Source: CAYUPI01 sp964446585 | GTDB taxonomy: Bacteria; Verrucomicrobiota; Verrucomicrobiia; Limisphaerales; UBA8199 | Reading direction: 5' to 3' | Length of the DNA: 35,581 bases | Assembly: GCA_964446585.1 (NCBI GenBank) | Contig: CAYUPI010000058.1 | Location: 1 to 35,581, forward strand | In this document: piece after piece, positions 1 through 7,192 of the stretch | How the letters are laid out: every line of letters starts with the position of its first letter | Numbering within the stretch: position 1 is the first letter of the stretch | The notes under the pieces: model-generated | The model's input: only the letters and a program-made list of their open reading frames with translations | Told to the model about the DNA's origin: nothing | Database searches by the model: none | Position numbers and translations under genes: made by a program

Positions 1-1437
1 GATGATGCCGGGGTAGTGGCGACCGACAACTGCGGCGGGCCGGTGACAGTGACGCACAGTGGCGACACCATTACGCCCGGAAGCTGCCCGGGCAAATACA
101 CAGTCACGCGCACCTACACGGCCAGTGACTCTTGCAGCAACAGCTTAAGCTGTACTCAAACCGTCACCGTTAACGATGCCACTGCGCCGGTCATTACGCA
201 GTGTCCTGCGGATCGGGCGGTGGCTTGCGCTTCGGACATACCGCCGCCGGATGATGCTGGCGTGGTAGCGACCGACAACTGCGGCGGGCCGGTGACAGTA
301 ACGCACAGTGGCGACAGCATTACGCCGGGGAGCTGTCCGGGCAAATACACCGTCGCACGTGTTTACACGGCCAGCGATGCGTGCAGCAACAGCGCGAGCT
401 GCACGCAGACCATCACGGTCAACGATACAACTGCGCCGGCCATTACCCAGTGTCCGGCAGATCGAACTGTGTCTTGCTCCTCACAAATACCGCCAGCGAA
501 TGATTCTGGGCTGGTGGCAACCGACAATTGCGGCGGGCCGGTAACGGTGACGCATGGTCCGGACACCATTACGACAGGAAGCTGCCCGGGCAAATACACC
601 GTCACACGAACTTACACCGCGAGCGACTCATGCAGTAACAGTGTGAGCTGCACCCAGACCATCACGGTTAATGACACCACTCCTCCCGTTATTACCCAAT
701 GTCCAGCGGACCGGACGGTATCGTGTACTGCGGCCATTCCGCCACCGGACGATAGCGGAGTGGTGGCAACCGACAACTGCGGCGGACCGGTCACGGTTAC
801 ACATAGCGCGGACACGATCACGCCGGGAAGCTGCCCGGGGAAATACACCGTCACACGAACCTACACCGTGAGCGACTCATGTAGTAACAGCGTGAGCTGC
901 ACCCAAACCATCACGGTCAATGACACCACTGCTCCCATTATTACCCAATGTCCAGCAGATCGGACAGTGCGGTGCACTGCGGACATTCCGCCACCGGACG
1001 ATGGCGGGGTGGTGGCAAGTGACAACTGCGGCGGGCCGGTGACGGTAACGCACAGCGCGGACACGATTACCCCGGGAAGCTGTCCTGGCAAGTACACCGT
1101 CAAGCGCATTTACACCGTCAGCGACTCATGCACCAACAGCACGAATTGCACGCAGACCATCACGGTCAGCGACACGACCGCGCCGGTCATTACTCAGTGT
1201 CCGGCGGATCGAACAGTGTCGTGCGCTACGGACATTCCGCCACCGGACGATGGCGGCGTGGTGGCAACCGATAACTGCGGCGGGCCGGTGACGGTGACGC
1301 ACAGCGGAGACACAATTACGCCGGGAAGCTGCCCGGGCAAATACACTGTCAGGCGCACTTACACTGCGAGGGATGCCTGCAGCAACAGTGCGAGCTGCAC
1401 GCAGACCATCATGGTCAACGACACGACCGCGCCGATC
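1..1437 (+). repeat. 249-bp in-frame tandem repeat, about six copies
   Basis: The segment coding ATDNCGG (or ASDNCGG) recurs at 19, 268, 517, 766, 1015 and 1264, exactly 249 bp apart, with no length change in any copy. Copies are very similar at DNA level, including at many synonymous positions, so the array probably expands, contracts and homogenises by recombination. It continues upstream of the window. The spacing of 83 codons keeps the frame. Confidence 0.95.
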
Positions 1438-2415
1438 ATCACCTGTGCCGGAAACAAAACGAACCAGTGCGGCCTCGGCAATCTGGTATTTGACACACCA
1501 ACGGCCACCGACAATTGCGGCATCGTGGCCGTTTCCATTCAGAGCACAGCGACGAACCAGACTGGCGGCCATACGGTCGTGGTCACGCGCACATGGGTGG
1601 CCAGCGATCCTTGTGGCAATAGCAGCACTTGCAGCCAGACCATCTCGACCGTGGACACGACGGCGCTGACGATTTCTTGCCCGGCACCGATCACGCTGCA
1701 GTGCGCTTCGCCGACCGGAGCTGTGGCAACCGTCTCCGTGACGGTTGCAGACGCGAATGGCGAGCCTCTTAACGTCGTGTGGTCGGTGGACGGCACGGCG
1801 CGGCAAACCAACACTGTGCCGGCGGGCCAGCCGACGACGACAGCCAAGGTTGATTTTACAACGACATATCAGATCGGGTCCCACCAGGTCACCGCATCGG
1901 TCAGCAATGCCAGCGGCTGTGAGGCGAGCTGTTCGACCACGGTTACAATACTGGGTATTGGCGATCTTTATCCGATCGCCTTGGGCACCAATACCCTTCG
2001 GGGTGTGCCCGTCGGCGGTGTTCTGAAAGATATCTTGAACGGAGTGCAGCCCGGAAATTTCGGCTGGCTGACCTGGGCCGGAAGCCCCAGCGAGCCGACA
2101 CTGCTCACAAGCCTGACACCGCCAGGCAATAGCCGCACCTACATCAACCCTCGAGATCCGAGCGACCATGTCGTCTCGATTGGCGACTGGGTGCAAGGCA
2201 AGCCTGGGCTCTCGAATAGCGACGCAGTCCGCAAGGCGCTGAACGTGCTCGAGACGATCGACATCACCGTTCCCGTGTATGACCGCGCCAAAGGCAAGGG
2301 AAATGGCAGCCAATACCATGTCGTCGGCTTTGCCCGAGTGCGGCTGATGAATTATCAGTTGCCCAAACAGAACCGGATCACAGCACGCTTCCTCGGCCTG
2401 GTGAATTGCAACTGA
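1..2415 (+). CDS. HYR-like tandem-repeat surface protein, 5' end outside window
   Basis: The frame is open from base 1, so the N-terminus lies upstream; 804 codons are visible. The first part is six copies (first one partial) of an 83-residue module with six Cys each, containing CPADRTVSC, ATDNCGGPVTVTH and PGSCPGKYTV. A diverged copy follows, with TAPIITCAGNKTNQC. This fits the HYR/HYR-like beta-sandwich family of extracellular adhesion modules. After about residue 550 an Ig-like stretch follows. The last ~150 residues form a different domain with GNFGWLTWAG, SIGDWVQGKPG and YHVVGFARVRL, a pattern I associate with C-terminal domains of secreted or pilus-like proteins but cannot name. The even Cys number per module suggests disulfides and therefore an extracytoplasmic site. 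The role is probably adhesion or matrix; no ligand or catalytic residues are visible. Confidence 0.8.
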   Translation, partial: DDAGVVATDNCGGPVTVTHSGDTITPGSCPGKYTVTRTYTASDSCSNSLSCTQTVTVNDATAPVITQCPADRAVACASDIPPPDDAGVVATDNCGGPVTVTHSGDSITPGSCPGKYTVARVYTASDACSNSASCTQTITVNDTTAPAITQCPADRTVSCSSQIPPANDSGLVATDNCGGPVTVTHGPDTITTGSCPGKYTVTRTYTASDSCSNSVSCTQTITVNDTTPPVITQCPADRTVSCTAAIPPPDDSGVVATDNCGGPVTVTHSADTITPGSCPGKYTVTRTYTVSDSCSNSVSCTQTITVNDTTAPIITQCPADRTVRCTADIPPPDDGGVVASDNCGGPVTVTHSADTITPGSCPGKYTVKRIYTVSDSCTNSTNCTQTITVSDTTAPVITQCPADRTVSCATDIPPPDDGGVVATDNCGGPVTVTHSGDTITPGSCPGKYTVRRTYTARDACSNSASCTQTIMVNDTTAPIITCAGNKTNQCGLGNLVFDTPTATDNCGIVAVSIQSTATNQTGGHTVVVTRTWVASDPCGNSSTCSQTISTVDTTALTISCPAPITLQCASPTGAVATVSVTVADANGEPLNVVWSVDGTARQTNTVPAGQPTTTAKVDFTTTYQIGSHQVTASVSNASGCEASCSTTVTILGIGDLYPIALGTNTLRGVPVGGVLKDILNGVQPGNFGWLTWAGSPSEPTLLTSLTPPGNSRTYINPRDPSDHVVSIGDWVQGKPGLSNSDAVRKALNVLETIDITVPVYDRAKGKGNGSQYHVVGFARVRLMNYQLPKQNRITARFLGLVNCN

Positions 2416-2424
2416 ATCCGGAGC

Positions 2425-2523
2425 GCGCCAGTCCCCGGGCGCAGCATCCGGGCAATGCGGAACGTTTCTGGGATTCCCACAATGTTCAGACGATTGGGAG
2501 TTGCTGCGCCCGGGGACGGGCGC
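2425..2523. repeat. Long inverted repeat (22-bp arms) after the HYR gene
   Basis: The arms at 2425-2446 and 2502-2523 are reverse complements with one mismatch; the loop is 55 bases. The arm contains GTCCCCGGGCGCAGCA. There is no T-run after either arm, so a classic intrinsic terminator is unlikely, though the RNA hairpin could protect the 3' end of the upstream transcript. It looks like a palindromic spacer element. No second copy is seen in the window. The rest of the 2416-2600 spacer shows nothing else. Confidence 0.8.
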
Positions 2524-2600
2524 TCTCCTGAAGCGATTACAGCGAGATCCAATTTCCAGTTGTTCCAGCCATCCGGCCAGCGTTTAATCCGTGGCGCGAT

Positions 2601-4991
2601 ATGAAGCAACTGAGCAAGCCGACTTTGCGTTTGATGAGCTCATCAGTCGACCTTTTCCTCGGGTTTTACGCGCTAGCTGTCATTCCGCTTCTGGCTGACT
2701 CGGGATGGTCGTTCCGTCCTGAGAAATTGCAAGCAATGGATGCCGCCATAAATCAAGCCATCGCAGACAAACAGCTTCCCGGAGGCGTGCTCTGGCTGGA
2801 GCACCGCGGCGCCAGATATCACAAAGCGTATGGCAATCGCTCCCTGGTTCCGCAAACGGAACCGATGACCGAGGACACAATTTTCGACATCGCGTCACTG
2901 ACCAAGGTCGTCGCCTGCGCGCCCGCAATCTCGCTGTTGGTCGAACGCGGTAGCGTGAAACTCGATGAACCGGTCCAGACTTACATTCCGGAATTCAAGG
3001 GAGAAGGCCGAGAGGACATCACGGTCCGCCAGCTCCTGACCCACACTTCCGGGCTGCGGCCGGATATCGAAACCAGGAGCGATTGGCACGGCCAGGAAGC
3101 CGCGGTCCAGAAAGCGTGCGAAGAGAAACTTGAGAGCGCCCCGGGCACAGTGTTTCGCTACAGCGACATCAATTTCCTTTTGCTGGGTGAGATTGCGCAG
3201 CGAGTGACCAAGATTCCCCTGGCCGAACTGGTCGAGCGCGAAGTCTTTCATCCGCTGAAAATGGACGACACTGGTTACCTGCCATCGACCAACAAGCTGG
3301 CGCGCATTGCTCCCACCGAGGTGGCGAACGGCGTACCGTTGCGCGGAGTGGTCCATGACCCGACTGCGCGGCATATGGGTGGAGTAGCCGGCCACGCAGG
3401 ACTGTTCTGCACGGCGGCTGATCTGGCGAGTTTCGCTCGCATGCTGCTCGGCGAGGGCGAGCTCAACGGCACTCGCATCTTCAAGCCTGAAACGGTCAAG
3501 CTGATGACCAGCGTGCAAACGCGGGAGTCAATTTCCGTCCGGCGCGGGCTGGGTTGGGACATTGACTCGGGCTATAGCGGACCGCGGGGGAAGTATTTTC
3601 CACTCGGTTCCTATGGCCACACGGGTTGGACCGGCGCTTCGATTTGGCTCGATCCTTTTTCCCAATCGTTTGTGATTTTTCTCTCCAACCGAAATCATCC
3701 AACGGAACAGGGGAGCGTCGGCAACCTGCGCGCCGAGCTTGGCACCTTGGCGGCAGAGGCTATCAGCGATTTCAATTTCGTTGGCGTGCCGGGCGCCCTC
3801 GAACCGCGCGCTCCCGAAAACGGAGGGGTCTCCGCAAGATCGGAGTCTTCCCGCGAGCGTCGGCTGGCGCAGGTGCTGAATGGCATTGACGTGCTCGTCA
3901 AAAGCCAGTTTGCGCCGCTTAAAGGCAAGCGCATTGGCCTCATTACCAACCACACCGGCCACGATCGGAACCGCCAACCGACCATCGATTTGCTCAAGCA
4001 TGCGCCGGGTGTCTCGCTGGCGGCCTTGTTCAGCCCCGAGCATGGGATTCGCGGCGTGGCGGATGAGTCCATCGCCGACAGCACCGACGAAAAAACGGGT
4101 CTGCCCATCTACAGCCTCTATGGCAAGACTCGCAAACCGACGCCCGAACAACTTCAAGGCCTGGATGCGCTCGTGTTCGATATCCAGGATGTCGGCTGCC
4201 GATTTTACACTTACACCTCAACCATGGGATTGTGCATGGAAGCTGCGGCAAGCACCGGCCTCAAGTATTTCGTCCTCGACCGAGTCAACCCGATCAATGG
4301 AACCATTCTGGACGGCCCGATCTCGAGCGAGCAGTCGAATTTCGTTGCTTTTCATCCGGTCCCCGTGCGTTACGGCATGACCATCGGTGAGGAAGCGCGG
4401 ATGTTCAACGCCGAGCGCCACTACAATGCGGATCTCACTGTTATCGGAGTTGAAGGTTGGTCTCGGGATATGTGGTTCGATCAAACCGGACTACCCTGGA
4501 CCAATCCGTCGCCTAACATGCGCAACCTGGGTGAGGCGACACTTTATCCCGGCATCGGCTTGCTCGAATCCGCGCTCTCGGTGGGGCGGGGGACCGATGC
4601 ACCCTTCGAGATCGTCGGCGCTCCTTATGTCGAGGATGTGCGTTTGGCCAACGAACTCAATCGCGCGGGTTTGCCCGGCGTGCGGTTCGTGCCCATTGAG
4701 TTCACGCCCAAACAAAGCGTTCATCAGGGTGAACTTTGTCGCGGGGTCTCTATCCTGCTGACGGACCGCAATGGGTGTAGCGTTGTGGATGTCGGCCTAA
4801 TGATCGCCAGGACACTCCACCGCTGGTACCCGAACGACTTCGACGTGGGAAAGATGAGCCACTTACTGTTGCACACCGAGACCCTGGCGGCGATCAAAGC
4901 TGATAAATCGTTGGACGAGATTCATGCGTTGTGGAAAACGGAGCGCGATGCGTTCTTGAAGCGCCGGGAGAAATACCTGATTTACAAATAA
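2601..4991 (+). CDS. Exported beta-lactamase-fold (AmiE-like) / DUF1343 NamZ fusion
   Basis: This is a 796-residue protein. An N-terminal hydrophobic segment (about residues 16-33) suggests export. Residues ~40-390 are a serine beta-lactamase/class C-like domain with SLTK (Ser99, Lys102), YSD (187-189) and HTG (340-342). Residues ~420-796 are a full DUF1343 domain, with GLITNHTG, FSPEHGIRG, DIQDVGCRFYTY, LDRVNPING, GRGTDAPFE and KYLIYK. DUF1343 includes the exo-beta-N-acetylmuramidase NamZ of Bacillus subtilis. There the neighbouring amiE product, also of beta-lactamase fold, removes peptides from MurNAc. The fused protein would then strip peptide and release terminal MurNAc from cell-wall fragments outside the cytoplasm. 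That role is inferred; the first domain could instead be an esterase or D-aminopeptidase. No strong ribosome-binding site precedes the ATG. It stands alone between two palindromic spacers. Confidence 0.88.
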   Translation: MKQLSKPTLRLMSSSVDLFLGFYALAVIPLLADSGWSFRPEKLQAMDAAINQAIADKQLPGGVLWLEHRGARYHKAYGNRSLVPQTEPMTEDTIFDIASLTKVVACAPAISLLVERGSVKLDEPVQTYIPEFKGEGREDITVRQLLTHTSGLRPDIETRSDWHGQEAAVQKACEEKLESAPGTVFRYSDINFLLLGEIAQRVTKIPLAELVEREVFHPLKMDDTGYLPSTNKLARIAPTEVANGVPLRGVVHDPTARHMGGVAGHAGLFCTAADLASFARMLLGEGELNGTRIFKPETVKLMTSVQTRESISVRRGLGWDIDSGYSGPRGKYFPLGSYGHTGWTGASIWLDPFSQSFVIFLSNRNHPTEQGSVGNLRAELGTLAAEAISDFNFVGVPGALEPRAPENGGVSARSESSRERRLAQVLNGIDVLVKSQFAPLKGKRIGLITNHTGHDRNRQPTIDLLKHAPGVSLAALFSPEHGIRGVADESIADSTDEKTGLPIYSLYGKTRKPTPEQLQGLDALVFDIQDVGCRFYTYTSTMGLCMEAAASTGLKYFVLDRVNPINGTILDGPISSEQSNFVAFHPVPVRYGMTIGEEARMFNAERHYNADLTVIGVEGWSRDMWFDQTGLPWTNPSPNMRNLGEATLYPGIGLLESALSVGRGTDAPFEIVGAPYVEDVRLANELNRAGLPGVRFVPIEFTPKQSVHQGELCRGVSILLTDRNGCSVVDVGLMIARTLHRWYPNDFDVGKMSHLLLHTETLAAIKADKSLDEIHALWKTERDAFLKRREKYLIYK

Positions 4992-5014
4992 CGAGTGAGA
5001 CCCTGTCTCAAGAT

Positions 5015-5097
5015 TGCAGGAACAGACGTTAGATTTTCTCTTATCAATTGTGGATTTTGGATTTCTCGATCAGAGCCTCCTGACGTCGGCTCCTACA
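5015..5097. repeat. Palindromic spacer element, family A copy 1
   Basis: The right arm 5068-5097 ends in CTGACGTCGGCTCCTACA. It is identical over 30 bases to the right arm of the element at 31057-31131. The left arm 5015-5032 is a decayed complement (14 of 18 positions match the family). It occupies most of the spacer between the NamZ fusion and the convergent gene at 5139. Both flanking genes read towards it, so it could act as a bidirectional RNA hairpin. Confidence 0.75.
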
Positions 5098-5138
5098 ATG
5101 GAAGAGAATTCCCGCACGCGCTTTTCGGCCGCTCGGTT

Positions 5139-5588
5139 TCAGCGGTCAAGGGTTCGCAGCCCGATGTTCGTGTTGGATCGCCAGGTGTATTCACGATGGT
5201 CGATGATGAGAACGCGCGGGAGGAGCTCGATCTCGTGGCCAAGAAGTTGGAAAGTCACCGTACCTGGAAGGAAAGTCGTGTCCATAAAAATGCATTTGCC
5301 GAAGGGAACGTCATAAGGGACCTGGCGAGGCCGGTCGAATAACAGCGTGGCGGATTGATTCGTTGCGGACGTGGTGCCTTCCCCCAAGGCGATTTCCACG
5401 TTGGTGAGCCGCAACGCGGGCTGATTGATCACGATTCGCGCCGTGCCGGGCGGCTCGCTAGTGAAGGTCACGCTCCATGGGCCCTTGCGATTGCGGCGAT
5501 GCTCGATGCCATGATAGACCAGCCAATATCCGACCAGCGCAATCAGAAACGCCAGGGCGAAATGCTTGAGCAGGCCGTCGGATTTCAC
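5139..5588 (-). CDS. Small membrane-anchored protein of unknown function
   Basis: I do not recognise this 149-residue product. From a GTG at 5588 it has a short polar N-terminus, one hydrophobic helix (HFALAFLIALVGYWLVYHG), then a basic stretch HRRNRKG and a mostly beta-type domain of ~115 residues with TFTSEPPGTARIVINQP and VTFQLLGHEIELLPRVLI. This suggests a single-pass protein with a soluble C-terminal domain. An in-frame ATG at 5633 would add 15 residues, but those are encoded inside the palindrome at 5611-5682, so I prefer the GTG; neither has a clear ribosome-binding site. It lies downstream of and codirectional with the DUF1501 gene, separated by the palindrome, and converges on the NamZ fusion gene. 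Coding status is supported by sensible composition over the full length, not by homology. Confidence 0.6.
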   Translation of the reverse strand: MKSDGLLKHFALAFLIALVGYWLVYHGIEHRRNRKGPWSVTFTSEPPGTARIVINQPALRLTNVEIALGEGTTSATNQSATLLFDRPRQVPYDVPFGKCIFMDTTFLPGTVTFQLLGHEIELLPRVLIIDHREYTWRSNTNIGLRTLDR

Positions 5589-5610
5589 GTGTCTGGCAGA
5601 TGAAAGAATT

Positions 5611-5682
5611 GAGCGCGGACGCCTCGTCCGCACGCCGAAGGCCTGCGATGGGCCAGAAGAGGCGGACGAGGCGTCTGCGCTC
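5611..5682. repeat. Inverted repeat with 21-bp arms, class B
   Basis: The arms 5611-5631 (core GCCTCGTCCGC) and 5662-5682 are reverse complements with a single mismatch; the loop is 30 bases. It fills the spacer between the small membrane protein gene and the DUF1501 gene on the same strand. No T-run follows. Only this copy is seen here. Confidence 0.85.
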
Positions 5683-5703
5683 CACTGAGAGTCCCCACTC
5701 GGC

Positions 5704-7155
5704 TCAGGCGAGAATCTCCTTCACGATTTGGCCGTGGACATCCGTCAGGCGAAAGTCGCGGCCTTGGAAGCGATAAACCAGCCTTTCATGATCGAAGCCG
5801 AGCAGATGCAGAATCGTCGCCTGCAAATCGTGGACGTGGACCTTGTCGCGCACGACCGAAAATCCAAGTTCATCGGTTTCACCGTAGCTGATTCCACGTT
5901 TGATGCCGCCGCCCGCGAGGAAAACTGTGAAGCAATCAGGGTAATGATCGCGGCCGAGGATCTTGCTGGCGGCCGTGCGCCCCTCACGGAAGGGTGTCCG
6001 GCCAAACTCACCGCCCCAAACGATAAGCGTTTCATCCAACAATCCGCGACTGCGCAGATCGCGGATTAAGGCGGCCACGGGCTTGTCCATCGTCGCACAC
6101 TTCTTAGTGAGGCCGCGAGTAAGGCCTTCACCCTCGCTCGTGCCGTGATAGTCCCAGCCCCAATCGAACAATTGCACGAAGCGCACACCTTTCTCGGTCA
6201 GGCGGCGAGCGAGCAGGCAATTGTTGGCGAAACTGGCTTGTCCCGGCTTGGCGCCGTAAGCTTCGAGAACTTCCTGCGGTTCGCGCGAAATATCCATCAA
6301 CTCGGGCACCGCGATTTGCATGCGATAGGCCAGTTCGTATTGCGCGATGCGCGTGGCGGTTTCCGGATGACCGAGTTCCCGGGCTTCCGCTTCGTTGAGG
6401 GCATGGAGCGTATCGAGCGTGCGCCGCCGCATGGCGCGATCCATCCCGGGCGGGTCGGAGACGTAAAGGATGGGATCCCCCTTCGACCGGCATTGGACGC
6501 CTTGAAACACCGAGGGCAAAAACCCGCTGCCCCACAGGCTCGGGCCGCCGCTGGGCTGAACGCCGCTTGAGATGAGCACCACGAATCCGGGTAGATTTTC
6601 ATTCTCTGACCCCAAACCATAGGTGACCCAGGAGCCCATGGAAGGACGGCCCTGGCGAGCAGAACCCGTGAACAGCAACAACTCCGCCGGTGTATGATTG
6701 AATTGGTCAGTGTTCATCGACTTGACGACACACAATTCGTCGGCAATTTCATGGAAATTGGGAATCGCGTCGGACATCCAGATTCCACTCTTTCCGTATT
6801 GCGCGAATTCCCGCGGCGTGCCCATCAGCTTCGGTACGCCGGACGTGAACGCAAACCGGCGTCCTTTGACAAATTCATCCGGGCACGGCTTTTCATTCCA
6901 CTTGACCAGTTCAGGCTTGTAATCGAACAGGTCTAAGTGAGGCGGACCGCCGGACATGTGCAAATAGATGACTCGTTTGATCTTGGGCTCGTAATGGGGC
7001 TTTCTGGGAGCCAGCGGGTTAAGCGCTTGGGCGGCGGTGCAGGATTCGCGGCAAAGCAGGTTGGCCAGCGCCATCGCGCCCAGGCTGAACTGCCCGGCGT
7101 TTTTCAAAAAGTTCCGGCGCGTTATCTGTTGAAGTTGCTCTAACTCACGTCCCAT
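5704..7155 (-). CDS. DUF1501 family protein with Tat signal
   Basis: The product has 483 residues. The N-terminus carries a twin-arginine signal (RRNFLK, residues 13-18) and a hydrophobic stretch, so it is exported folded and presumably binds a cofactor or metal. The body is typical DUF1501, a sulfatase/phosphatase-fold family, with HMSGGPPHLDLFDYKPEL near the start, NHTPAELLLFTGSARQGRPSMGSW, and EFGRTPFREG followed by GRDHYPDCFTVFLAGGGIK near the end. DUF1501 proteins are very abundant in Planctomycetes and Verrucomicrobia and are nearly always encoded next to a DUF1549/DUF1553 cytochrome-like protein, as here (37-bp gap, same strand). The biochemical activity is unknown. AGAGG sits a few bases upstream of the ATG. 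Confidence 0.92.
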   Translation of the reverse strand: MGRELEQLQQITRRNFLKNAGQFSLGAMALANLLCRESCTAAQALNPLAPRKPHYEPKIKRVIYLHMSGGPPHLDLFDYKPELVKWNEKPCPDEFVKGRRFAFTSGVPKLMGTPREFAQYGKSGIWMSDAIPNFHEIADELCVVKSMNTDQFNHTPAELLLFTGSARQGRPSMGSWVTYGLGSENENLPGFVVLISSGVQPSGGPSLWGSGFLPSVFQGVQCRSKGDPILYVSDPPGMDRAMRRRTLDTLHALNEAEARELGHPETATRIAQYELAYRMQIAVPELMDISREPQEVLEAYGAKPGQASFANNCLLARRLTEKGVRFVQLFDWGWDYHGTSEGEGLTRGLTKKCATMDKPVAALIRDLRSRGLLDETLIVWGGEFGRTPFREGRTAASKILGRDHYPDCFTVFLAGGGIKRGISYGETDELGFSVVRDKVHVHDLQATILHLLGFDHERLVYRFQGRDFRLTDVHGQIVKEILA

Positions 7156-7192
7156 AAAAGCCTCTGCGTACTGTTGGAAGCGTAAGGCAAAA

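Noticed and set aside
1..1437. CRISPR-like or satellite array
   Set aside because: The 249-bp units are contiguous and in frame with no variable spacers; this is a protein-coding repeat.
1126..2319. Long open frame (397 codons) on the minus strand opposite the HYR-like gene
   Set aside because: It mirrors the repeat structure of the sense gene, has low-complexity Arg/His/Ala-rich composition and no family motif; open antisense frames are expected in GC-rich repeats.
2425..2523. Intrinsic terminator for the HYR-like gene
   Set aside because: The stem is far longer than usual, the loop is 55 bases and there is no T-run on either side.
4995..5342. Plus-strand frame of 115 codons after the NamZ fusion gene
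   Set aside because: It crosses a palindromic element and then lies opposite the better-supported gene at 5139-5588.
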